Shown here piece by piece: positions 1 through 6,046 of a stretch of DNA of 6,046 nucleotides (its first letter is position 1; every line of letters starts with the position of its first letter). The stretch comes from Methanobacteriota archaeon (lineage in GTDB: Archaea > Halobacteriota > Methanosarcinia > Methanosarcinales > Methanoperedenaceae). The notes under the pieces are model-generated. The model was not told where the DNA came from. It saw only the letters and a list, made by a program, of their open reading frames with translations, and ran no database searches. Location: assembly GCA_018899795.1 (NCBI GenBank), contig JAHIHJ010000366.1, positions 1-6,046 of the forward strand, read 5' to 3'. The translations under genes and the position numbers were made by a program.

Positions 1-1103
1 CCAAGAAGACTGGTCGATTCCGAGATTAAACCCTGATCGTTAAGCCTCAATGTAAAATATACTGCCATGGACGCAGGTACAACGCCTCTTGGCCCCATTG
101 CTGCGATAAAGATCTTTTCACCTCGATTAAGATCAGATGTCATAGTCGAGATATAAACAGCAATTGGTCTTATTAGCAGCATCAAAAGAAAAACAAGGAT
201 TACCCCTTTTATTCCGATCGCTCTGATATATTCGAAATCAATGAAGGTGGATAATAAAATAAAAATAATTGAAAGTAATACTATAGAAATATCTTCCTTA
301 AAATCCTTTATTACCTTTTTATGTGGAATGTCAGATGACCCGATAAATATTCCAAGAATAGCCATTGCCAGTATTCCCGACTGGTTCCCTATATTCTCAG
401 CGCTCACAAATGCTGCAAGCAGAACCGATATAGTTAGAAGTCTGGCATATTGTTCAGTAATCAAAGGTATCTTGCGCAAAGCCAGAATCAGGATAATACC
501 GCTCAGTATCCCGAAGAAGGCTCCATCAAGCAGCCTTATCAGGAGAAATTCCACAGCATTGATACCTGTCATTGATGACACGATCCACTCAAAGACCAGC
601 GCGGCAAGTATCACACTGACACCGTCGTTCAATACGGATTCAGCCTGAAGGACACTTGCAACCCGATTATTGACCCTGATCTGCCTTATGATAGGTGTGA
701 TGACACTGGGACCGGTCGCTGATACAAGCGCTCCGAACAGCAATGCAATATTAAAAGGTATATTCAGGATGTAATAAGCCGCAGCAGCGGATAACAGCGC
801 AGTTGTTAAAACTCCTATTGTGACAAGGTTCAATATGCCTTTCTGGATCTTGCGTATCTGCCTTATATCAATATCAAGACCGCCATCGAATACGATGATC
901 GCAACTGAAAAACTCACAAGCAATTCAATGCCATTCCCAAAACTACCTGTCTGTATTATTCCTGTTACTTCAGGCCCTAAGATGACACCTGCAATTAATA
1001 AAAAAACAATGCTGGGGATTTTGAGCAGCCTCCCGAGCATATGTGAGAAGATGCCGATGATCAATACAACCACAAAAGCCGTTAATATATATGTATTACT
1101 CAC
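1..1103 (-). CDS. nhaP: NhaP-type (CPA1) Na+/H+ antiporter, 3' end cut by window edge
   Basis: This gene encodes an integral-membrane monovalent cation/proton antiporter that exchanges Na+ (or K+/Li+) for H+ in pH and sodium homeostasis. The window holds 367 codons; the stop lies beyond position 1. The translation starts MSNTYILTAF and is hydrophobic throughout, with about 11 membrane segments visible. Family landmarks are FDGGL (residues 72-76, usually FEGGL), SATGPSVI (128-135), QAESVLNDG (153-161, with Glu155, Ser156, Asn159 and Asp160) and GPRGVVPAS (337-345, Arg339). The Asn-Asp pair marks the CPA1, generally electroneutral, group as opposed to the Asp-Asp of CPA2. The usual TDP motif of the fourth helix reads TGP (Gly131). 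The start is GTG at 1103, supported by AGGAG at 1110-1114 with a 6-nt spacer. The missing end should hold the last helix and any cytoplasmic tail, so a TrkA-type domain cannot be excluded. The gene is divergent from the MscS-like gene. Family assignment is firm; ion specificity is unknown. Confidence 0.9.
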   Translation of the reverse strand, partial: MSNTYILTAFVVVLIIGIFSHMLGRLLKIPSIVFLLIAGVILGPEVTGIIQTGSFGNGIELLVSFSVAIIVFDGGLDIDIRQIRKIQKGILNLVTIGVLTTALLSAAAAYYILNIPFNIALLFGALVSATGPSVITPIIRQIRVNNRVASVLQAESVLNDGVSVILAALVFEWIVSSMTGINAVEFLLIRLLDGAFFGILSGIILILALRKIPLITEQYARLLTISVLLAAFVSAENIGNQSGILAMAILGIFIGSSDIPHKKVIKDFKEDISIVLLSIIFILLSTFIDFEYIRAIGIKGVILVFLLMLLIRPIAVYISTMTSDLNRGEKIFIAAMGPRGVVPASMAVYFTLRLNDQGLISESTSLL

Positions 1104-1107
1104 CGTG

Positions 1108-1121
1108 ATCTCCTCTTAGTT
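1108..1121 (-). promoter_or_regulatory. Leader/ribosome binding site of the antiporter gene, mirrored at the MscS gene
   Basis: Read on the minus strand, this stretch is AACTAAGAGGAGAT and contains an AGGAG Shine-Dalgarno core (1110-1114) six bases before the GTG at 1103. That supports GTG as the real start. The same 14 bases occur on the plus strand at 1320-1333, at the same distance from the start of the divergent gene, so the pair forms a widely spaced inverted repeat. Confidence 0.75.
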
Positions 1122-1163
1122 TGACGACAACAAGATTAAGTTAAATTATCGTAGATTATTCTT

Positions 1164-1178
1164 GCTATTTAATATAGC
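1164..1178 (-). promoter_or_regulatory. Candidate archaeal TATA element within a 15-bp palindrome, antiporter promoter
   Basis: The plus strand reads GCTATTTAATATAGC: two 5-bp arms (GCTAT and ATAGC) around an AT-only centre. Read leftward, the core TATATTAAAT resembles an archaeal TATA box. A transcript starting about 25 bases downstream, near 1145, would give a leader of roughly 40 nt before the GTG at 1103. The symmetry could also be a regulator site overlapping the TATA box, but AT-rich palindromes of this size arise easily by chance. The promoter role is inferred from position and base content. Confidence 0.4.
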
Positions 1179-1263
1179 TGCCTGATTTTTCAATGTGTTT
1201 TTTATGGCACAGATGCGATTATTTCCTTGGCTATCTCTCCAGGCCTAAAAAAATCAGTCACTA

Positions 1264-1292
1264 TTTATATTTTCCTTCAAAGCTTTTAAATA
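1264..1292 (+). promoter_or_regulatory. Candidate TATA elements for the MscS-APC/Usp operon
   Basis: Two TATA-like boxes precede the MscS-like gene: TTTATATT at 1264-1271 and TTTTAAATA at 1284-1292. With the usual archaeal spacing of about 25 bases, transcription would start near 1294 or near 1313, leaving leaders of about 44 or 24 nt. The upstream box would give a leader close in length to that predicted for the divergent antiporter gene. The sequence alone does not decide between them, and both may be used. Confidence 0.4.
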
Positions 1293-1319
1293 TGTTAAAT
1301 TACATGGAATTAGCTTGAG

Positions 1320-1333
1320 AACTAAGAGGAGAT
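1320..1333 (+). promoter_or_regulatory. Leader/ribosome binding site of the MscS-like gene
   Basis: AACTAAGAGGAGAT carries an AGGAG core (1327-1331) six bases before the ATG at 1338, which fixes that start. It is identical over 14 bases to the minus-strand leader of the divergent antiporter gene (1108-1121). Confidence 0.75.
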
Positions 1334-1337
1334 TATT

Positions 1338-2153
1338 ATGGCGCTTTATGGTCAAGAGTATATATATAAATTTATTTCTGATATTTCTATATTTTTAATA
1401 TTTATTATATTTACGTATTTGTTCGCATGGATATCAAAACGATTAATAAATATGTCCATGAAATCAGGCAATCCGCTTATTGTAGCACGTATTAAACAAT
1501 ATGCTTCAATACTCATCTGGACAATAGGCATTATTCTGGGTGTAAGGCAGCTTGGCCTGTCAACAGATATTCTGATACTGTTGATGGGACTCATAGGTCT
1601 TGCTCTTATTGTCTCGGCAGTACATGTACTTCAAAATTCAGTTTCCCGTTCATTTTTGAACCTGAATATTCAATATAAAGTTGGGGATATGATCTCAATA
1701 AAAACTTTCAGCGGTAAGGTCATCGAGATCACCGGACTCAATACTGTCCTGCTTGATAAAGAGGGGAGACTCATTGCAGTTCCAAACGTGGAGTTCATAA
1801 AAGATGTCTGGATAAAGCATAAATCAGTCTCTGAGGGGTACGAAATTACTATCCCGGTCGTTATCAGTAAAGCATTCGATACTGTCAAATTCGAAAAAGA
1901 ACTATTGGGTTCGATCAAGGAATTAAGTAAACACTTGAAAAAGGAACCGAGCATCATTACTTCAAAGACGAGCGAAAAAACAATACAACTTTCGCTTATC
2001 CTGAACCTGATAGACCCGGAGAAAAAAAGTATTATATCGGCACAGGTTAAAGAGATCGTCGATAAGTTGATCCCGGGATTCGCAGAAAGAGCGGAAAAGG
2101 AGAAAAAAGAAACAGAGATAAAAGAAATTAAGGAAATTTCGAATGGAACCTGA
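1338..2153 (+). CDS. MscS-family small-conductance mechanosensitive channel
   Basis: The product, 271 residues, is a compact channel of the MscS family. These heptamers open under membrane tension and release small solutes on osmotic downshift. Hydrophobic segments lie at about 14-36 (TM1), 53-72 (TM2) and 77-109 (TM3). They are followed by the diagnostic beta-domain, with KVGDMI (114-119), FSGKVIEITG (124-133) and AVPN (147-150), then an alpha/beta cytoplasmic domain to about 246 and a Lys/Glu-rich tail (about 252-266). Length and order match the minimal three-helix MscS type (E. coli MscS is 286 residues). The pore helix is unusual: residues 90-110 carry Val, Ser, His, Asn and Arg with no glycine, where MscS has a Gly/Ala-rich packing face. 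That leaves gating and conductance open. The ATG at 1338 is preceded by AGGAG. The 3' end overlaps the permease gene by 11 bp, indicating co-expression. Confidence 0.88.
   Translation: MALYGQEYIYKFISDISIFLIFIIFTYLFAWISKRLINMSMKSGNPLIVARIKQYASILIWTIGIILGVRQLGLSTDILILLMGLIGLALIVSAVHVLQNSVSRSFLNLNIQYKVGDMISIKTFSGKVIEITGLNTVLLDKEGRLIAVPNVEFIKDVWIKHKSVSEGYEITIPVVISKAFDTVKFEKELLGSIKELSKHLKKEPSIITSKTSEKTIQLSLILNLIDPEKKSIISAQVKEIVDKLIPGFAERAEKEKKETEIKEIKEISNGT
2130..2153 (+). promoter_or_regulatory. Ribosome site and 11-bp gene overlap coupling the channel and permease
   Basis: AAGGA at 2130-2134 lies inside the channel gene, eight bases before the permease ATG at 2143. The channel stop TGA is at 2151-2153, so the genes share 2143-2153 in different frames. 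Ribosomes finishing the channel pass the permease start, which suggests translational coupling and a fixed expression ratio. Confidence 0.7.
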
Positions 2154-4374
2154 GGTAGAACTCAGTCGTGAGATGGGGGTTTTAAGCGCCACGATGATAG
2201 GCGTCGGAGCAATGATAGGCGCGGGGATATTTGTTCTCACAGGAATTGCAGCCGGGGCAGCAGGTCCAGGACTTTTGCTGGTTTTTGCCTTGAACGGGGT
2301 CGTTACAATGTTCACGGCTCTTGTTTATGCTGAACTAGGCTCCGCCATTCCTGAAGCAGGTGGAGGGTATCTATGGGTAAAACACTCGCTTCCGAGCATT
2401 AACGGTTTCATGAGCGGCTGGATGAGCTGGTTCGCACATGCTGTGGCAGGCAGTCTGTATGCCCTGGGTTTTGGCGCTTATTTTGGTCTGTTGCTGGAAA
2501 CCTATCATATTGACGTCTTTGGCCTGACAGGCGAGAGTCTCATGAAATTTCTTGCTGTTATCATTGCCCTTGTCTTCATTTATATCAATTATATGGGGGC
2601 GTCAGAGACTGGCACGATAGCGAACATTGTGGGTTTTGCAAAAATCGCGATCCTGGCTGTTTTCATAATATCCGGTCTTTATACCATATATTATAAACCT
2701 GACTGGTTAATGAATTTCGATCCGTTCCTGCCTAATGGAATGGGCGGGGTTTTCATGGCCATGGGTCTTACATTCATAGCATTTGAAGGATACGAGGTCA
2801 TAGCACAGACCGCAGAAGAGGTGAAAAACCCGAAAAAGAACATTCCCAAAGCGATTTTTCTTTCGCTTATCATCGTTATTCCTATATATCTGCTTGTGGC
2901 ATTCGTCTCTATTGGCGCCCTGAACACGGATATCCCTTCATGGCAGTTCCTGGGGGAGCATAAAGAGCTGGGACTCCTTGAAGCTGCCAGGCAGTTCATG
3001 CCTTATGGCACTTTCTTACTTCTGTTAGGGGGACTTGTGTCCACGATGTCGGCGCTTAACGCAACTACGTTTTCTTCAACACGGGTCTCATTTGCCATGG
3101 GGAGGGATTTCAATCTCCCCTCTATTTTCAAGAAGATACATCCGGTCAAAAGGACGCCTTATGCAGCGCTGTTCATTTCAGGAGCGCTGATAATTTTCAT
3201 GGCAGTAAGTCTTCCGATAGAACACGTGGCGAGCGCTGCCAGTATCATGTTCTTGCTGTTGTTCTTGCAGGTCAATATTGCGGCAATAAAGATCCGTAAT
3301 AAATTTGGAAAGGAACTTGATTATGGTTACAAGATGCCATTTTTTCCGGTCGTTCCCATCCTGGGCATCATCTCACAGCTTTTCCTGGCAATATACATGT
3401 TCAATTACAGCCCGTATGGATGGTATGCAACGATCATCTGGATAGCGCTCGGGGTGCTGGTATATTTCGGTTATTCTGTAGGAAAGGAAAAAGTCGAAAA
3501 AGGCAAGAAAGACCGACATATCTCTCCAAGAGATTACCGTATCGTAGTCTCCCTTTCCAAGCTCGATAGCGTGGAGCCTCTGATATCCATTGGCGCAGGC
3601 ATAGTGAAGTCACAGGAAAGCGAACTTATCGCGCTACATGTGATAGGTGTGCCGCAGCAGGCTTTCCTTGAGACCGGAGATCAATTCATCAAAGAATCCC
3701 AGCCTATATTTGAAAAGGCGATTTCCAGAGGAAAAGAACTTGGAGTAACGGTTGCAAAGAAAATCGTGGTTTCACACAACATCTCTGAGGCAATTCTGGA
3801 TGTTGCAAGGTCAGGGAAAACTAATCTGATCCTCATGGGGGGTACGGAAAAACAGTTCAGGGGAAAAATAAAGCAAACTGTTCCCCAGATAGTCATGGGC
3901 TCAGCAAATTGTAACGTAGGGGTCTTGTTTCCAAAAAATTTCAAGACTGTCAGGAAGATCCTGGTGCCTTTAGGACCTGGAGAGCATGAATATCGACTAC
4001 GTTTTGCGGAAAAACTGATGAAGTTCTTTAATGCGCAGATGACGATAATTACTGTGGTAAAGGAAAGAAGTTCAATTCCAGATGTGCAGAAAAAACACGA
4101 CGAAACCATCAAATCATTGAGTATACCTGTCAAATGTGAGATCGAAGTTGCAGATTCTATCCCGGATGCGTTATCCAGGAAATCAAAGGATTATGACCTC
4201 ATCCTGATCGGACCATCGACCGAGTGGATATTGCACGACGTCCTTTTTGGCTCAGTGCCTGACAGTATCATCAATAAGTCCTACTGCAGTGTGCTGATCT
4301 TAAAAGAACCGGAACAGCATACTGAATCAATGGTCGGGATGGTGTTTGATAAGATCAAAAAGGGAATTAAGTGA
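2143..4374 (+). CDS. APC-superfamily amino-acid permease fused to two universal stress protein domains
   Basis: The product has 743 residues. Residues 1 to about 447 form a 12-helix APC permease with the LeuT-type fold. Landmarks are the unwound helix 1 motif GAMIGAGIF (22-30), PEAGGGYLW (70-78) in helix 2 and its loop, FEGYEVIAQTAEEVKNP (214-230) in helix 6 and its loop, and RTPYAALF (337-344) before helix 9. Lys167 in helix 5 falls where ApcT-type permeases have a lysine that replaces the Na2 sodium ion, suggesting proton coupling (alignment by eye). A charged linker (448-462) leads to two cytoplasmic Usp domains, about 463-597 and 603-721. Usp2 keeps most of the G-x2-G-x9-G-S/T nucleotide motif (Gly690, Thr693, Gly703, Ser704). 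Usp1 has lost it (Gln578-Thr579 at the G-S/T site). The Usp part probably regulates transport in response to nucleotide or stress. Substrate is unknown; an amino acid or polyamine is most likely. The gene is second in an operon with the MscS-like channel. Confidence 0.9.
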   Translation: MEPEVELSREMGVLSATMIGVGAMIGAGIFVLTGIAAGAAGPGLLLVFALNGVVTMFTALVYAELGSAIPEAGGGYLWVKHSLPSINGFMSGWMSWFAHAVAGSLYALGFGAYFGLLLETYHIDVFGLTGESLMKFLAVIIALVFIYINYMGASETGTIANIVGFAKIAILAVFIISGLYTIYYKPDWLMNFDPFLPNGMGGVFMAMGLTFIAFEGYEVIAQTAEEVKNPKKNIPKAIFLSLIIVIPIYLLVAFVSIGALNTDIPSWQFLGEHKELGLLEAARQFMPYGTFLLLLGGLVSTMSALNATTFSSTRVSFAMGRDFNLPSIFKKIHPVKRTPYAALFISGALIIFMAVSLPIEHVASAASIMFLLLFLQVNIAAIKIRNKFGKELDYGYKMPFFPVVPILGIISQLFLAIYMFNYSPYGWYATIIWIALGVLVYFGYSVGKEKVEKGKKDRHISPRDYRIVVSLSKLDSVEPLISIGAGIVKSQESELIALHVIGVPQQAFLETGDQFIKESQPIFEKAISRGKELGVTVAKKIVVSHNISEAILDVARSGKTNLILMGGTEKQFRGKIKQTVPQIVMGSANCNVGVLFPKNFKTVRKILVPLGPGEHEYRLRFAEKLMKFFNAQMTIITVVKERSSIPDVQKKHDETIKSLSIPVKCEIEVADSIPDALSRKSKDYDLILIGPSTEWILHDVLFGSVPDSIINKSYCSVLILKEPEQHTESMVGMVFDKIKKGIK

Positions 4375-4415
4375 CCTCTCTATGCTGTAAGGTAATAGCG
4401 TGATTAACTGTTGTT

Positions 4416-4429
4416 ATCATTTTTTTGAT
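4416..4429 (+). terminator. T-run terminator after the permease gene
   Basis: Seven consecutive T residues (4420-4426) sit about 45 bases past the permease stop, flanked by the small repeat ATCA/TGAT. Archaeal termination commonly uses such T-runs without a strong hairpin. It fits a stop signal for the plus-strand operon in the 82-bp gap before the convergent CLC gene. No equally clear T-run is seen for the minus-strand transcript. Confidence 0.45.
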
Positions 4430-4456
4430 TTAAGGTGAAGCAATTAGCTGACGTTA

Positions 4457-6046
4457 TTATCTTTCAGCGCTCAATCTGGCATGAGCTTTCATTATATCAA
4501 GTTTTGTCACGAGTCCCAGGAGCTTTGTGGGGTCGCTGTCATCAACGACAGGAAGCCTGCCGATATTTCTGTCAAGCAGCGTTTTCAGGGCTTTTTCAAG
4601 CGAATCTCCAGGTCTTGCGACTATCAGCTTCGTTGTCATCGCATCTTTGACCTCTGCGCGTTCAAGTATGTCCACTGTCATCTCCCTCCTGTGCGCAGGG
4701 GATGATGCGCGGTTCTCTACCTGTTTCTCGTATATAGACCATCTGCCAGATAGCAGATATGAGAACGTGGAAGCCACCATAAGAGGCGCGAGCAGGTTAT
4801 AGTTGCCAGCCATTTCAGAAACCATCACTATCGCTGCTATTGGGACTTTTGCAGCTCCTGCAAGCATCGCACCCATACCCACCAGCACATATCCCCCCGG
4901 CTGCGTTACAATCTCCGGGAATACAAAGGTCAATATCTGCCCGAATGCGCCTCCCACCATGGCTCCTATAAAAAGAGACGGAGCGAACACACCGCCGCTG
5001 CCTCCTGAACCGATGGTAAACGATGTGGCAAGGATCTTAAGCAGCACAAGAGCCATCATCAGGATAACAGACATCTGCACTATGTCGCCATTCATGGCTA
5101 TCTGTATCCATCCATAACCAGACCCCAGCACATGAGGAAAAAAGACCGCTATTATCCCCACAAGTAACCCACCGATAGCGGGTTTATAATGTGGTTTTAA
5201 ACTCATGGCCCTGAAAAACCTGCTTCGTAAAAAATAGAAAATGCTCACAAAAAGAATAACCGTTACTGCACATAATATACCGAGGAATCCATAGAAAATA
5301 AGTTCCACGGGTCGGCTGAAGCTTAATACCGGAGTTGCAAAGATATTACCCCATCCAAAAAAGGATGAAAATATTGAATATGCAACTGTCGATGAGATGA
5401 ATGCAGGCACAAGCCCTTCAGATTCCATGTCGCTTTTGTAAAGCACTTCTATCGCGAAGAGGGAACCTCCCAGCGGCGCTCTGAATATGCTACCTATGCC
5501 TGCCGCCATCCCGCAGATGACCATTATCCTCCTGTCGCGGTCGCTAAGTTTCATGAAAGAAGCCAGTGCCGAGCCAAATCCTGCTCCGATCTGAGCTATC
5601 GGACCCTCCCTTCCTGCGCTGCCGCCTGACCCTATTGTTATCACAGATGTAATTGCTTTAATGACAGGCACCCTCTTTCTGATAAAACCCCTTTTATTAT
5701 TATAAGCATCTATTACGGCATCGGTACCATGTCCCTCGGCCTCTGGGGCGAATGTATATATTATTATACCTGCAAGCAATCCGCCTGCAGCTGGCAGTAT
5801 GAGGAGGAGCCATATATTGGGGCTGGCCTGTGGAATTGTAAATGGAGACAATTCGCCTGATGGCGATGGAGGATAATATCCGCTAATTCCGCCGAATATA
5901 TAATGTGAAAAAGCGCTTATTCCCAAATAAAAAAGAACAGCGGCAAAACCTGAAACGATCCCGATGACAATACCGAAAAGCGTCCATCTCTGTATCTGTT
6001 TCAGATTTATTTCATTTATAACTTCACGAATTTTCAAGTTGACCAG
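4457..6046 (-). CDS. CLC-family chloride channel/transporter with one CBS domain, 5' end probably outside the window
   Basis: This is a CLC-type anion channel or Cl-/H+ exchanger of the cytoplasmic membrane. Numbering is from the TTG at 6037. Conserved filter segments are GHGTDAV (102-108, the GSGIP position), GSAGREGPIAQIG (139-151, with gating Glu144), GSGGSGGVFAPSLF (343-356) and Tyr436, which matches the chloride-coordinating tyrosine of E. coli ClC. Position 198 is Val in FAIEV, where E. coli ClC has the internal proton glutamate (Glu203). Residues about 465-519 form one CBS domain (KDAMTTK ... RLPVVDD ... LLGLVTKLDI); CLC tails normally carry a pair. The gene ends in tandem stops (TAA TAA at 4454-4459). 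The 5' start is doubtful: the frame stays open to the window edge (codons CTG GTC AAC precede the TTG) and no ribosome site is visible, so an upstream ATG or GTG is more likely. The gene converges on the permease. Family assignment is firm; channel versus exchanger is unresolved. Confidence 0.92.
   Translation of the reverse strand: MVNLKIREVINEINLKQIQRWTLFGIVIGIVSGFAAVLFYLGISAFSHYIFGGISGYYPPSPSGELSPFTIPQASPNIWLLLILPAAGGLLAGIIIYTFAPEAEGHGTDAVIDAYNNKRGFIRKRVPVIKAITSVITIGSGGSAGREGPIAQIGAGFGSALASFMKLSDRDRRIMVICGMAAGIGSIFRAPLGGSLFAIEVLYKSDMESEGLVPAFISSTVAYSIFSSFFGWGNIFATPVLSFSRPVELIFYGFLGILCAVTVILFVSIFYFLRSRFFRAMSLKPHYKPAIGGLLVGIIAVFFPHVLGSGYGWIQIAMNGDIVQMSVILMMALVLLKILATSFTIGSGGSGGVFAPSLFIGAMVGGAFGQILTFVFPEIVTQPGGYVLVGMGAMLAGAAKVPIAAIVMVSEMAGNYNLLAPLMVASTFSYLLSGRWSIYEKQVENRASSPAHRREMTVDILERAEVKDAMTTKLIVARPGDSLEKALKTLLDRNIGRLPVVDDSDPTKLLGLVTKLDIMKAHARLSAER

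Noticed and set aside
241..1119. Plus-strand open frames at 241-648 and 820-1119
   Set aside because: Both lie antisense to the antiporter gene; their translations lack family motifs and the opposite strand reads a continuous, recognisable NhaP protein.
1358..1420. AT-rich stretch with TATA-like strings as an internal promoter or origin
   Set aside because: It codes for TM1 of the channel using Ile, Phe and Tyr codons, which explains the base content; no repeats or origin-type motifs were seen.
1352..2315. Minus-strand open frames under the MscS-like gene and the permease start
   Set aside because: Antisense to clear MscS and APC coding sequence, with no recognisable motifs or ribosome sites.
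2691..4133. Minus-strand open frames at 2691-2999 and 3681-4133
   Set aside because: Antisense shadows of the permease and Usp domains; composition reflects the complementary codons.
4375..4456. A missing second CBS domain hidden by a frameshift after the CLC stop
   Set aside because: The gap is only 82 bp, too short for a CBS repeat of about 55 residues, and the CLC frame closes with two tandem stops.
4435..5117. Plus-strand open frames opposite the CLC gene, including one preceded by an AAGGTG-like site
   Set aside because: The minus strand encodes the CBS domain and CLC filter motifs here; the plus-strand peptides resemble no family I recognise.
6035..6037. TTG at 6037 as the true start of the CLC gene
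   Set aside because: No ribosome site lies in the nine bases upstream and the frame remains open to the window edge, so a start outside the window is more likely.
1..6046. A complete amino-acid-decarboxylase acid-resistance system
   Set aside because: The APC permease and CLC protein invite the comparison, but no decarboxylase is present and the permease substrate is unknown.

Overview
The window looks like a piece of a euryarchaeal chromosome, possibly from a Methanosarcinales or Methanoperedens-type methane-cycling lineage. The support is indirect. The intergenic DNA has archaeal-style TATA elements and strong purine-rich ribosome sites. One gene begins with GTG. One gene is an amino-acid permease fused to two universal stress protein (Usp) domains, an architecture known from archaea. 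There is no rRNA or other lineage marker, so the genus is a guess.

The layout is four protein genes, all of them membrane transporters or channels. (1) Positions 1-1103, minus strand: a monovalent cation/proton antiporter of the NhaP (CPA1) family, whose 3' end is cut by the window edge. (2) Positions 1104-1337: a 234-bp divergent promoter region with TATA-like elements for both directions and a mirrored 14-nt leader/ribosome-site sequence. (3) Positions 1338-2153, plus strand: a short MscS-type small-conductance channel. (4) Positions 2143-4374, plus strand: an APC-superfamily permease with two C-terminal Usp domains, overlapping the channel gene by 11 bp and so probably translationally coupled to it. 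(5) Positions 4375-4456: a short convergent gap with a T-run terminator for the plus-strand operon. (6) Positions 4457-6046, minus strand: a CLC-family chloride channel or transporter with one CBS domain, whose 5' end probably lies just beyond the window.

Together the genes suggest an ion, pH and osmotic homeostasis neighbourhood: cation/proton exchange, turgor release, Usp-linked amino-acid transport and chloride movement with a CBS regulatory module. The joint role is inferred from gene content. The sequence shows only the divergent, overlapping and convergent layout. No mobile element, CRISPR array, tRNA or rRNA was seen. The most notable details are substitutions at functional positions: Gly for Asp in the NhaP TDP motif, Val at the CLC internal proton-glutamate position, a lone CBS domain that looks like a CBS1/CBS2 hybrid, one degenerate and one near-canonical Usp nucleotide motif, and an atypical MscS pore helix.
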